Source: Duganella rivi (GTDB lineage: Bacteria > Pseudomonadota > Gammaproteobacteria > Burkholderiales > Burkholderiaceae_D). Taken from it: a stretch of DNA of 64,000 bases. Under the pieces are notes generated by a model, which worked only from the letters and a program-made list of their open reading frames with translations, had not been told where the DNA came from and did not search any database. Of this stretch, positions 36,684-43,990 are shown piece by piece; the stretch's first letter is position 1, and each line of letters begins with the position of its first letter. The position numbers were made by a program, and so were the translations under genes. The stretch lies in the NCBI RefSeq assembly GCF_009857435.1, contig NZ_WWCK01000004.1, positions 124,001 to 188,000 of the forward strand, in the 5' to 3' direction.

Positions 36684-37691
36684 TTACTGCCGCAAGCTCG
36701 GCAGCGTGATCGTGGTTGATGATGTAGCGGCGGTGTCGCTGGCAGGTTTGGCGCCAGTGCCGCGCAGGGCCAGGAGCCAGCCGATGCCGTCAAACCAGAA
36801 TGGGGAGCCCAGCGAGGCGGCGAAGGCTGTTGCAGTCCAGCCGATTAGGGCGAACAGCAGCGCCACCATGAACGTGCCTGCGCTGCTCGCGTTTTCAAAG
36901 CGCGCTGATGGCCAGCCGATTGGCAAGGCTTGCACTACCTCGGCTTGTGCTTTGGCTTGCTTGGTTTGCTCCAGCGGCGTGGCAGCAATCGCCGGCGCGA
37001 CGGCCGGTTGCGCGGCTTCCGCTTTCTGCACCAGTTGCGCCGTGAGCGCAGAATCGCTCCACAAACGCTTCGACAATTGCAGCGCGTCGATGTTCATCAC
37101 GCACGCGTAAAACAGTCCCACCAAGAACAGCACGAACTGCGAACGCCGCTTGTACCAGCCGCTGATGCGATCCATCACGGTGTCGTACCAGATGCGCACC
37201 GCGTTCTCCAGCGCCGCCGCATCGTCCGGCCCGTCGCCCATGATGGCCAGCAGAGTACGCGTAAGTCCTTCGTTGCCGACGCTATTCAGCAGCGCCACCG
37301 CCGTCTGTCCCTTGCCGTACTTCGCGGTCAACGTAGACACCAACGCCCGCGCAAAGATCGCCGATGGAATGTACGACGGCATGCGCCCCTGCTGCGCCAT
37401 GCCGACGATCAGCGGATGCTGCATCACCTGCGCCGTCAGCGACGCATCATTCAATTTATCCAGTCCGAAGCCGCCGTCGATCCGCAACAGGCGCAGCATC
37501 GACGGCCACACGCCGCGCAGCTTAGGCCGCGCAGCCGACTCATGCAGCATGGTCAGCACGCCATCGAGCAGCACCTTGGCGCGCGTCTGGAACAGCGACG
37601 CAATCGCTTCCCGCGTGGCGCTGCACAGCAGGCTCACCGCCAGGAAGGTGTAGGACAGCCCCACCGCCACATCCAGATAAGAACTCGACAT
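36684..37691 (-). CDS. Hypothetical membrane protein
   Basis: A 335-residue protein with an N-terminal hydrophobic helix (LDVAVGLSYTFLAVSLLCSA), a central soluble region (about 30-185), a second TM helix (SQFVLFLVGLFYACVMNI), an Ala/Gln-rich loop (about 215-265) and a third TM pair near 275-310. A Thr/Ser tail ends the protein. The ATG at 37691 (MSSSYLDV) is preferred to the frame start at 37754. Family not recognised. It diverges from the ArsR gene. Confidence 0.78.
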   Translation of the reverse strand: MSSSYLDVAVGLSYTFLAVSLLCSATREAIASLFQTRAKVLLDGVLTMLHESAARPKLRGVWPSMLRLLRIDGGFGLDKLNDASLTAQVMQHPLIVGMAQQGRMPSYIPSAIFARALVSTLTAKYGKGQTAVALLNSVGNEGLTRTLLAIMGDGPDDAAALENAVRIWYDTVMDRISGWYKRRSQFVLFLVGLFYACVMNIDALQLSKRLWSDSALTAQLVQKAEAAQPAVAPAIAATPLEQTKQAKAQAEVVQALPIGWPSARFENASSAGTFMVALLFALIGWTATAFAASLGSPFWFDGIGWLLALRGTGAKPASDTAATSSTTITLPSLRQ

Positions 37692-37765
37692 ACCGACCCC
37701 GTTAAATTTCCAACAATGTTCCCATAACATAAAGGATTTTTCGGCCGCCAGCACGATTTTCTTTT

Positions 37766-37814
37766 ATATCGTAAGATGGCGATATTGAAATCGGAAAAAC
37801 ACGATACATATAGC
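37766..37814 (+). promoter_or_regulatory. Candidate promoter and ArsR operator
   Basis: A dyad ATATCG-N8-CGATAT (37766-37785) overlaps the first base of a -35-like TTGAAA (37785-37790). A -10-like TATAGC (37809-37814) follows after 18 bases. The predicted transcription start falls on or next to the ArsR ATG at 37820, and no Shine-Dalgarno is present, so the mRNA may be leaderless. The arrangement fits autorepression by ArsR. Confidence 0.45.
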
Positions 37815-37819
37815 CCACC

Positions 37820-38110
37820 ATGGACATCGACGCAATTCACAAAGCCCTCGCCAACCCGATGCGACGCCAGATTTTGGCGTGGCTGAAGGAACCGGACGTT
37901 TTCTTCGCAGAGCAGCAGCACCCGCTGAGCCTGGGCGTCTGCGCGGGCATGATTGACCGTCGGGCCGGCCTGTCGCAATCGACCATGTCCGCCCACCTTG
38001 CCGTGCTGGTCAAGGCCGGGCTGGTAACGTCGCAGCGCGTCGGCCAGTGGAACTATTTCAAACGTGATGAAGAAGTCATCAAGGCCTTCATCGATCAAAT
38101 GCAACTCTAA
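37820..38110 (+). CDS. ArsR-family transcriptional regulator
   Basis: A 96-residue winged-HTH repressor. It starts DIDAIHKALANPMRRQILAW, a canonical ArsR N-terminal helix, with the recognition helix in LSQSTMSAHLAVLVKAGLV. The metal-site ELCVCDL motif of classical ArsR/SmtB is absent, and only one Cys (in GVCAGM) is present. It may therefore sense an electrophile or redox signal rather than a metal. It is followed 11 bases later by an Old Yellow Enzyme gene that it probably regulates. Confidence 0.9.
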   Translation: MDIDAIHKALANPMRRQILAWLKEPDVFFAEQQHPLSLGVCAGMIDRRAGLSQSTMSAHLAVLVKAGLVTSQRVGQWNYFKRDEEVIKAFIDQMQL

Positions 38111-38121
38111 GGAACCTTATC

Positions 38122-39177
38122 ATGCCAACTCTGTTCGATCCGATCACCATCGGCGCCCTCACTCTGAAAAACCGCGTCGTCATGGCGCCGCTGACCCGTG
38201 CCCGCGCCATTGGCGGCGGCCGCGTGCCCAACGCGCTGATGGCCAAGTACTACGAGCAGCGCGCCAGCGCCGGTCTGATTCTGAGCGAAGCCACCGCTGT
38301 CACCCCGCAAGGCGTGGGCTACGCCGACACTCCGGGCCTGTGGTCTGACGAACAGGTGGAAGGCTGGAAGCAAGTTACCGCCGCCGTGCACGCCAAGGGC
38401 GGCCTGATCTTCGCCCAGCTGTGGCACGTGGGCCGCATCTCGGATCCTAGCTTCCTGAATGGCGAGCCGCCAGTGTCGGCCAGCGCGATTGCTGCTGAGG
38501 GCCACGTGAGCCTGCTGCGTCCGCAACGCCCGTACCCAGTGCCGCGCGCGCTGGCAACCGAGGAAATCGCCGGCATCGTTGCCGCCTACAAAAAAGGCGC
38601 GGAAAACGCCAAGAAAGCCGGTTTCGACGGCGTGCAAATCCACGGCGCGAATGGCTATCTGCTGGATCAGTTCCTGCAATCGAAAACCAATCAGCGTACC
38701 GACCAGTACGGCGGCCCGATCGAGAACCGCGCCCGCCTGATGCTGGAAGTGACCGATGCCGTGATTGAAGTATGGGGCGCAGACCGCGTCGGCATGCACC
38801 TGGCGCCACGCCGCGATTCGCACGATATGGGCGATGCCAATCCAGCCGAAACTTTCGGCTACGTGGCGCGCGAACTGGGCAAGCGCAAGATCGCTTTCAT
38901 CGCGGCGCGCGAGGCGGTCGGCGAAGACAGCCTGGGCCCACTGCTGAAGAAGGAATTCGGCGGCGTGTTTATCGCCAACGAAAAAATGGACAAGGTAGTC
39001 GCGCAGAGTTTGCTGGATAGCGGCAACGCCGATGCGATCGCATTTGGCAAGGACTATATCTCCAACCCGGATCTGGTAGAGCGCCTGAAAACCAACGCCC
39101 CGCTGAATCCTTGGAAAGCCGAAACCTTCTACGGCGCGACCGAAGAAGGCTACACCGACTATCCAGCGCTTGCTTAA
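38122..39177 (+). CDS. Old Yellow Enzyme-family alkene reductase
   Basis: A 351-residue FMN-dependent oxidoreductase of the NemA/OYE group, reducing activated C=C bonds (enones, maleimides, nitro esters) with NAD(P)H. The TIM barrel starts LFDPITIGALTLKNRVVMAP. FMN- and substrate-binding features include LWHVGRIS, GVQIHGANGYLLDQFLQ and a C-terminal ADAIAFGKDYISNPDLVERL. The usual RTDQYGG-type segment (NQRTDQYGGPIENR) is present. AAGGA lies about 8 bases upstream of the ATG. It is in an operon with ArsR. Confidence 0.94.
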   Translation: MPTLFDPITIGALTLKNRVVMAPLTRARAIGGGRVPNALMAKYYEQRASAGLILSEATAVTPQGVGYADTPGLWSDEQVEGWKQVTAAVHAKGGLIFAQLWHVGRISDPSFLNGEPPVSASAIAAEGHVSLLRPQRPYPVPRALATEEIAGIVAAYKKGAENAKKAGFDGVQIHGANGYLLDQFLQSKTNQRTDQYGGPIENRARLMLEVTDAVIEVWGADRVGMHLAPRRDSHDMGDANPAETFGYVARELGKRKIAFIAAREAVGEDSLGPLLKKEFGGVFIANEKMDKVVAQSLLDSGNADAIAFGKDYISNPDLVERLKTNAPLNPWKAETFYGATEEGYTDYPALA

Positions 39178-39208
39178 TAATTAGTACCGCAAACCCCGAG
39201 TCGCTGCC

Positions 39209-39238
39209 GGGGTCTGACCCCATACGGGGTCAGACCCC
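39209..39238. repeat. Second copy of the GGGTCTGACCCC palindrome
   Basis: Arms GGGGTCTGACCCC (39209-39221) and GGGGTCAGACCCC (39226-39238) around ATAC. It lies between the convergent ends of the OYE gene (39177) and the MBL gene (39253). It is nearly identical to the palindrome at 9074-9103, with compensatory changes that keep the stem perfect. Confidence 0.8.
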
Positions 39239-39252
39239 TGCCTCGGTTAGGG

Positions 39253-40200
39253 TTAACGCGGTTGCGTATAGCTGATCGGCACGAACACGTAGCCGCCTTT
39301 GCCATTAACCCGCACATGCCCCAGCGCGGGGAAGGACAAGTGCGGCGCGCCGATCAGGTAACCATCCTTGGCCGCCGCCGCAAATGCTTCCTTGCGCTCG
39401 GCTATCGCGATCTTGCTGTCGGTGTCGAACTGGATGCCGACGCCCGGATCATCAAACTGCACCGCCTGCACGTGCAGCAAATCCCCCAGCAGCACCAGCT
39501 TCTGCCCCTTGCTCTCCACCACGTAGGTGATGTGGCCCGGCGTATGCCCGCCATTGAAGTACGATTTAATCCCCGGCACTAACTCGGTGTTCGCAATAAT
39601 CGGCTGGAATTTGCCGGCCTTGACGTACGGGTTGATCGACACCATCGGCCCTTGGAAATTATCCTTGGCGTCGGCGGAAGCCCTATCCAGATTGGCCGGA
39701 TTCAAATAGTAGTCCGCGTCGAGCTTGCCGGCCCGCACCACCGCATTCGGAAACACGCGCTGCTCGTTGGACGCCAAGCCGCCGACGTGGTCGCCATGCA
39801 TATGGCTGATATAGATCTCGTCCACCTGCTCCGGCTTATAGCCCGAAGCCTTGAGATTGCCCAGCAACTGCCCCAGCGTCGGCCCGAACAAGCTGGCCGC
39901 GCCGGTATCGATCAGCACCAGCTTGCTGCCGGTGTTGATCAGGAAGCCATTGACCGAGGTTTGCAGCGGGCTTTTCTGGAACGCTTTATCCAGCGCGGCC
40001 GTGGTCTTGGCCGGCGGCTGCTTGAGCAGCTTGTCGACCGGCAGATCCAGCGTGCCATCGTTGAGCACCGTGATTTCAAAATCACCCAGCGTGGTGCGAT
40101 AAAAACCGGGCGCCTGGAACTTGGCAAACGGCGCGCCCGCCTGCGCGGTCGCGCTGGCCAGCAGCGCTGCAATCATCAAGGTCAAGGTACGTGTGCTCAT
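39253..40200 (-). CDS. Exported MBL-fold metallo-hydrolase
   Basis: A 315-residue protein with a signal peptide (MSTRTLTLMIAALLASATAQA). The metallo-beta-lactamase zinc motif is intact as SHMHGDHVGG, with a further ligand in GGHTPGHITY and Asp in VLLGDLLHVQ. It is similar in layout to exported MBL proteins related to quorum-quenching lactonases or arylsulfatases. The substrate is unknown. The ATG at 40200 was chosen for its signal peptide. Monocistronic. Confidence 0.9.
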   Translation of the reverse strand: MSTRTLTLMIAALLASATAQAGAPFAKFQAPGFYRTTLGDFEITVLNDGTLDLPVDKLLKQPPAKTTAALDKAFQKSPLQTSVNGFLINTGSKLVLIDTGAASLFGPTLGQLLGNLKASGYKPEQVDEIYISHMHGDHVGGLASNEQRVFPNAVVRAGKLDADYYLNPANLDRASADAKDNFQGPMVSINPYVKAGKFQPIIANTELVPGIKSYFNGGHTPGHITYVVESKGQKLVLLGDLLHVQAVQFDDPGVGIQFDTDSKIAIAERKEAFAAAAKDGYLIGAPHLSFPALGHVRVNGKGGYVFVPISYTQPR

Positions 40201-40259
40201 GGCTCCCCTATTGTGAGAATTATCAGGAGCACTACAATACCTCAAATACAAGAATCCTG

Positions 40260-41318
40260 TTAAAACGTGGACGGCAAGCGGAACGACAGCTGTACGTCCG
40301 GCGTGTCGCGCGTGAGCCCGGCGCCGACGGCGATGTTGATGGTGCGCTTGTCGCTGATCCGGTACGAGAAGCCAGTCAGCAGCGTGCCCAGTTGCGTGCG
40401 CACCGAGCCGGCCACCGGCACGCCGTTCTGCCGGGTGCGGGCGATGGAGCTGTGGTCATAGCCAAAGCTGATCAGCGCCTTGTCGTTCAGCGCCAGCCCG
40501 ACGCCAAAGTTAAAGCCGATCACGCCACCCGGTTCGATTTTCCCCAGCGGCTCAAACTCGCCGCCCAGCACTTGCCGGTTGACGTTGCTGCGCTTAAAGT
40601 TGTACAGATAGCTGACGCTGCCGAACAAGATGGCCGGATCGCTGGCGTACAGCCACGTCACGCTAGGCTGCAAGGCATAAAAGCCGGAGCCGGTCGGCAG
40701 ATCCAGCGGCAAGCCGGTGCCGCTGGCGTTCGGCCCGACGCAGCGCTTGCTGCAATCGGTCACCACGTCAAACGGGTCGGTGCCGGTGCGCGACTTGAAG
40801 CGCAAGCCGGCCACGTAGTAAGGCTTGTCCGCCCCGCCCTCGTTCAGCTGATAACGCACCGCCAGCTCGGCATCCCCCATGCCGCGCCCGCTGGTATCGA
40901 ACACGCGATCCACGCCGGTGCCGGTGAACACCTCGCGGCTGACGGTGGAATCGGAGCGGTACACATACGGCAGCTTCAATTCCAGCTCGGCGCGCCGGCT
41001 CAAGCCATAGCGCGCGGTGATGGCGGCGGTGGCGGTATTGCGCTTGACCTCGCGCACATCGACCAGTCCGATCAACAGCGCCGGGATAATCGTATAGCCA
41101 ACCAGTACCACGCGGTTGCTCGATGAGTAGCCAAATTGCAGCGACGGCTCCAACACGAACTTGCCGCGCGGCGTCAGCACGCCCGGCTGTTCAAACAACG
41201 GCGCCACGGCTGGCGGCCGACCATCTTGCGGCGGCGTGCCGACGGCTGGATCCGGCGCGGCCGCGGCGATTCCACTGGCCAGCAGCGCTGCGGCCAGCAT
41301 TCGTGCTTGTGCTTGCAT
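40260..41318 (-). CDS. Outer-membrane beta-barrel protein, Fap-F-like position
   Basis: A 352-residue exported protein with a signal peptide (MQAQARMLAAALLASGIAAA), a Pro-rich N-terminal stretch and alternating beta-barrel strands (FVLEPSLQFGYSSSNRVVLV, ELKLPYVYRSD, VIGFNFGVGLALNDKALISF), ending in Phe (FRLPSTF) as outer-membrane proteins do. Databases often call such proteins putative transporters. As last gene of a sigma-54 operon with a C39 peptidase and secreted proteins, it probably forms their export pore, as FapF does in the Fap amyloid system (inference). ATG 41318 is 6 bases after AAGGGG. Confidence 0.78.
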   Translation of the reverse strand: MQAQARMLAAALLASGIAAAAPDPAVGTPPQDGRPPAVAPLFEQPGVLTPRGKFVLEPSLQFGYSSSNRVVLVGYTIIPALLIGLVDVREVKRNTATAAITARYGLSRRAELELKLPYVYRSDSTVSREVFTGTGVDRVFDTSGRGMGDAELAVRYQLNEGGADKPYYVAGLRFKSRTGTDPFDVVTDCSKRCVGPNASGTGLPLDLPTGSGFYALQPSVTWLYASDPAILFGSVSYLYNFKRSNVNRQVLGGEFEPLGKIEPGGVIGFNFGVGLALNDKALISFGYDHSSIARTRQNGVPVAGSVRTQLGTLLTGFSYRISDKRTINIAVGAGLTRDTPDVQLSFRLPSTF

Positions 41319-41328
41319 GTGCATCCCC

Positions 41329-41739
41329 TTATTTGCCGACCGCGCTATTCAGTGCATCGCGCAGGCTGCTTTCAAAGTTAATGGCCTTGAGCATGGCCAG
41401 ATTGGCGACCGTGGTAGTGATCGTGGTCTGGGTGCGTATGGCCTGATCGTTAAGACTGTTCTGCACCAGCACGGCAGCCATGGCGTCACTGGCCTGTAAT
41501 GCGTCCGCAGCGCTCAACTGTGTCATATCGGGGATGGAAAAATGCGTGTTTGCTACAACAGTGCCATTGATCGAAACCAAACGTTCGACACCTAATGACA
41601 CCAGCATGCCGTTGCCGAAATCGAAGCCGCCGCGCGTGTGCGCCAACTCGCCATCGTCAACGGCGGCCCAATTGTCGGTGGGGTCAGCGTGCGCGGCTGC
41701 TGCGCAAAGCAGTAGCGCACTCCATAAATGCTTGTACAT
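41329..41739 (-). CDS. Small secreted protein of the C39-peptidase operon
   Basis: A 136-residue exported protein with a signal peptide (MYKHLWSALLLCAAAAHA). After a VDDGELAHTRGGFDFGNG segment come VSLGVERLVSINGTVV and a helical C-terminal part AAVLVQNSLNDQAIRTQTTI ending ESSLRDALNSAVGK. The VQNSLNDQ segment resembles the QNSG motif in the two other secreted proteins of the operon. GGAGG lies 7 bases upstream of the ATG. It may be a minor subunit, chaperone or adaptor; no function is established. Confidence 0.75.
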   Translation of the reverse strand: MYKHLWSALLLCAAAAHADPTDNWAAVDDGELAHTRGGFDFGNGMLVSLGVERLVSINGTVVANTHFSIPDMTQLSAADALQASDAMAAVLVQNSLNDQAIRTQTTITTTVANLAMLKAINFESSLRDALNSAVGK

Positions 41740-41753
41740 GGCAGCGCCTCCGT

Positions 41754-42419
41754 TCAGAAGTTGCCGCTGCCGTTTTTCGGCAAGGTGATATTGGTCAGGC
41801 TGGAGCGCTCAATAGCCTCGCCCAGCGGCGCGCGCGGCGCGACGTTCCAGTCATTGGCTTGATTGAAGTGCGGCTGCCCCTTCCAGTGATGGATGACGAA
41901 CAGCAGCCGATCCGGCCACGCCGCCTCGAACGCATCGCGGCGCATGGCCCGGGTGCCGCCGGCCGGGTCGCCGATCAGCACCCGCTCATCGTCCACGCCC
42001 TTGATGACGACGAAGTGCCAATAGCCGTTTTCCGCCACGCGCACGATGGCGGGCAAACGCGCCTCGGCCAGCTTATTCAACGGCTGCATGAAACCATCGG
42101 CACTGAAGCCGATCTGCGCCAGGTAGCGCTTCATGTCCAGCAGCGAGAATCCCTCGCGCTGTATCCTTGGCTGATCGCCGTGCGCATACATGGCATTGAA
42201 CACCGCTTCTTCCGAGACCGGCGTGTCATAGTGATAGCTGAGCAGCGTCGCCACCGCCGCCGAGCCGCAGCTAAAATCAAAGTGCTGCCGCACCGTTGAG
42301 CGGAATCGCGCTTCTTTCACACTGGTGACGTGCAGCGCGTAGCTGCCACCGCCGTTCAGCGCAGGCAGGTCAGCCGCTTGCGCACTTAACGCCAGCAGCA
42401 GTAGAGGAATGATCTTCAT
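41754..42419 (-). CDS. C39-family papain-like peptidase, FapD-like
   Basis: A 221-residue exported protein with a short signal peptide (MKIIPLLLLALSAQA). The peptidase C39 fold has the oxyanion Gln and catalytic Cys in RQHFDFSCGSAAVATLL (Gln45, Cys51), catalytic His in YWHFVVIKG (His135) and Asp in LIGDPAGG (Asp151). Unlike bacteriocin ABC exporters there is no transporter domain, as in FapD. It probably processes or licenses secretion of the operon's secreted proteins. Its ATG overlaps the stop of the 95-residue gene (42416-42419). Confidence 0.88.
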   Translation of the reverse strand: MKIIPLLLLALSAQAADLPALNGGGSYALHVTSVKEARFRSTVRQHFDFSCGSAAVATLLSYHYDTPVSEEAVFNAMYAHGDQPRIQREGFSLLDMKRYLAQIGFSADGFMQPLNKLAEARLPAIVRVAENGYWHFVVIKGVDDERVLIGDPAGGTRAMRRDAFEAAWPDRLLFVIHHWKGQPHFNQANDWNVAPRAPLGEAIERSSLTNITLPKNGSGNF

Positions 42420-42703
42420 TGCATCTGAATGTTGATGATGGTGGCGTTTTGAATCAGCACATTCGAACCGGAGTTCTGTATCGCCACTGGCAACCCCGAC
42501 GCATTGCTGAACGCCCCGCTGCTAATCGTGTTCGCGCCGCTCACCACATGCGACGTGGTGTTCTCCGTGACTGCGCCGTTTAATAGCATGTCATTGTTGA
42601 CCGTGTCCGCCCCTGCATGCATGGCGGCGAGGCGCTCATCGCTCACCGGCGCGCTGTCGAAGGCTTGCAGCAACACGGCCGCGCATATGAAAGCTGTGTA
42701 CAT
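42416..42703 (-). CDS. Small secreted protein with a QNSG motif
   Basis: A 95-residue exported protein with an N-terminal signal sequence (YTAFICAAVLLQAFDSAPV region). An Asn/Ser/Thr-rich middle precedes a C-terminal strand pattern AIQNSGSNVLIQNATIINIQ, which resembles the C-terminus of the 351-residue glycine-rich protein (QNSGIAALIQQSVNVQ). The ATG at 42703 has GGAGG 6 bases upstream. A minor structural subunit or nucleator role is inferred. It overlaps the C39 gene. Confidence 0.75.
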   Translation of the reverse strand: MYTAFICAAVLLQAFDSAPVSDERLAAMHAGADTVNNDMLLNGAVTENTTSHVVSGANTISSGAFSNASGLPVAIQNSGSNVLIQNATIINIQMQ

Positions 42704-42752
42704 ACCTGTCCTCCCTTTCATCAAGGCGGGACGCAAGCGCCCCGCCCCGTGT

Positions 42753-43808
42753 TTAACGCCCCAGCGACAGGTTGGACTGCACGTTGACGCTTTGCTGGAT
42801 CAGCGCCGCAATGCCGCTGTTCTGCGCCACCACCAGAATGCCCGCCGCCGATTGGCCGACGTTGCTCATGGCGTTGTAGGCATTGAAGGTGCCGGCGTTG
42901 GCCGATGCCGAACCAGCCGCGCCACCTACGCCGCCCGCACCGGAACCAGCAGTTGCCGCGCCCGCAGTGGTGGCGCCGGTTGTGCCGCCTGCACCGCCGG
43001 TACCGGCGCCTCCCGTACCGCCTGCCGCACCAGCGCCGCCGGTCGCGCTGCCATTGGTCGCATCGCCATTGGAGGCCGTGCCGCCGGTGCCGCTTGCGCC
43101 CGCGCCGCCCGCCGCGCCGGTGCTGCCGTTGGCCGACGCCGCACCGGTATCGCCGGCACTGGCCTCGCCGCCTGCGCCACCACTGCCACCGGTACCGCCA
43201 TTCCCCCCGGTGCCTGCCCCCACGTACGGCGCGCCGTTGGAGGCGCTGCCGTTGCTAGCGCTGCCGCCGACACCACCACTGCCGCCGCTACCGCCATAGG
43301 AGCTGCCACCCCGGCCACTGGTGGCCCACGCGCTGCCACCGCTGGCATAGCCGCCCGTGCCGCCAGCGCCCGCACCACCAGTGCTGCTGCCGCTGTTCTC
43401 GGCGTAGTTGCCGATCGTATCGACCATGTTGCCACCCACCGTGCCGTTCAAGGTACTGGTGGCGTTGGCGGTGGAGGTGTTGAACGCGTTGCTAAAAGCC
43501 GATGTCGCCGTACCGCCGTTGTTGGCGGCCACGCCGCCAATAGCGCTGGCACTAGCCTCGCCGCTGCTGCTGTTATTGTTGTTTCTGTTTCTGGTGCTCG
43601 CATCGCTGCTGGTGCTTGTATTGGTGCTTGTATTGGTGCTTGTATTGGTGCTGGTCTTGGTACTGGTGTGGGTGTTGGTACTGCTGTCCAGCGAGGCGCT
43701 GGAATTATCGTTGGCGCTGACGCCGGCGCCGTTCTGCGTGGTCGCCGTTTGCGCATAAGCCTGCGTAAAGGCCAGCGCGATGACTGCCCCGATCAAAGTT
43801 TTTTTCAT
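42753..43808 (-). CDS. Glycine-rich secreted protein (PGRS-like), putative polymer subunit
   Basis: A 351-residue protein with a signal peptide (MKKTLIGAVIALAFTQAYA). After it comes an Asn/Ser/Thr repeat region (NTSTNTST type, about 25-60), then about 180 residues of Gly/Ala/Ser/Asn low-complexity sequence resembling PGRS. The C-terminus is ordered and carries AQNSGIAALIQQSVNVQSNL. The ATG at 43808 has AGGAG upstream and lies about 53 bases after the predicted sigma-54 transcription start, which excludes the longer frame from 43865. Likely the major secreted fibre, matrix or adhesin component. It lacks the CxxC motif of FapC, so it is not a canonical Fap subunit. Confidence 0.82.
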   Translation of the reverse strand: MKKTLIGAVIALAFTQAYAQTATTQNGAGVSANDNSSASLDSSTNTHTSTKTSTNTSTNTSTNTSTSSDASTRNRNNNNSSSGEASASAIGGVAANNGGTATSAFSNAFNTSTANATSTLNGTVGGNMVDTIGNYAENSGSSTGGAGAGGTGGYASGGSAWATSGRGGSSYGGSGGSGGVGGSASNGSASNGAPYVGAGTGGNGGTGGSGGAGGEASAGDTGAASANGSTGAAGGAGASGTGGTASNGDATNGSATGGAGAAGGTGGAGTGGAGGTTGATTAGAATAGSGAGGVGGAAGSASANAGTFNAYNAMSNVGQSAAGILVVAQNSGIAALIQQSVNVQSNLSLGR

Positions 43809-43871
43809 AGCTGCTCCTACCTTACAGTTTGAGGAATGGGCCGGGGCAAATATCCCCGGTCTCACTTCTTT

Positions 43872-43887
43872 CGCAAGCTTGGTGCCA
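43872..43887 (-). promoter_or_regulatory. Sigma-54 (-24/-12) promoter of the secreted-protein operon
   Basis: On the minus strand TGGCACCAAGCTTGCG has the invariant GG and GC separated by exactly 10 bases, matching the sigma-54 consensus TGGCAC-N5-TTGC. It lies between the sigma-54 activator gene and the glycine-rich gene. The predicted start is near 43861, giving a leader of about 53 bases. Confidence 0.8.
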
Positions 43888-43963
43888 GTGCCGGCAAGCC
43901 CTTGATCTGCAAGGAATAAGCGCCGCCGCTGTTGTGGCGGGCGGCGTTTGGCGATAGCACATC

Positions 43964-43979
43964 GTCACGCCGGTGTGAC
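43964..43979. promoter_or_regulatory. Candidate upstream activating dyad
   Basis: A perfect dyad GTCAC-N6-GTGAC sits about 77 bases upstream of the -24 element, the usual distance for an enhancer-binding protein site. A second, smaller dyad CCTTG-N5-CAAGG lies at 43900-43914. Both are candidates for binding by the adjacent activator. Confidence 0.45.
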
Positions 43980-43990
43980 AGCTCGGCCAT

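Noticed and set aside
43605..43680. Short regular repeats suggesting a CRISPR array
   Set aside because: Units are contiguous 12-mers with no spacers and lie within a coding frame.
40260..43808. Naming the operon fapB-F
   Set aside because: Only the C39 peptidase and the barrel match by role; the secreted proteins lack typical Fap features, so gene symbols would overstate the evidence.
42504..43832. 442-residue Ala/Thr/Gly-rich plus-strand frame
   Set aside because: It mirrors the GC-rich repeats of the glycine-rich gene on the minus strand, which has a signal peptide, RBS and promoter.
43954..43980. TGTCACA on the minus strand as another ECF41 promoter
   Set aside because: No CGTC follows at 16 or 17 bases, and it is part of the GTCAC-N6-GTGAC dyad.
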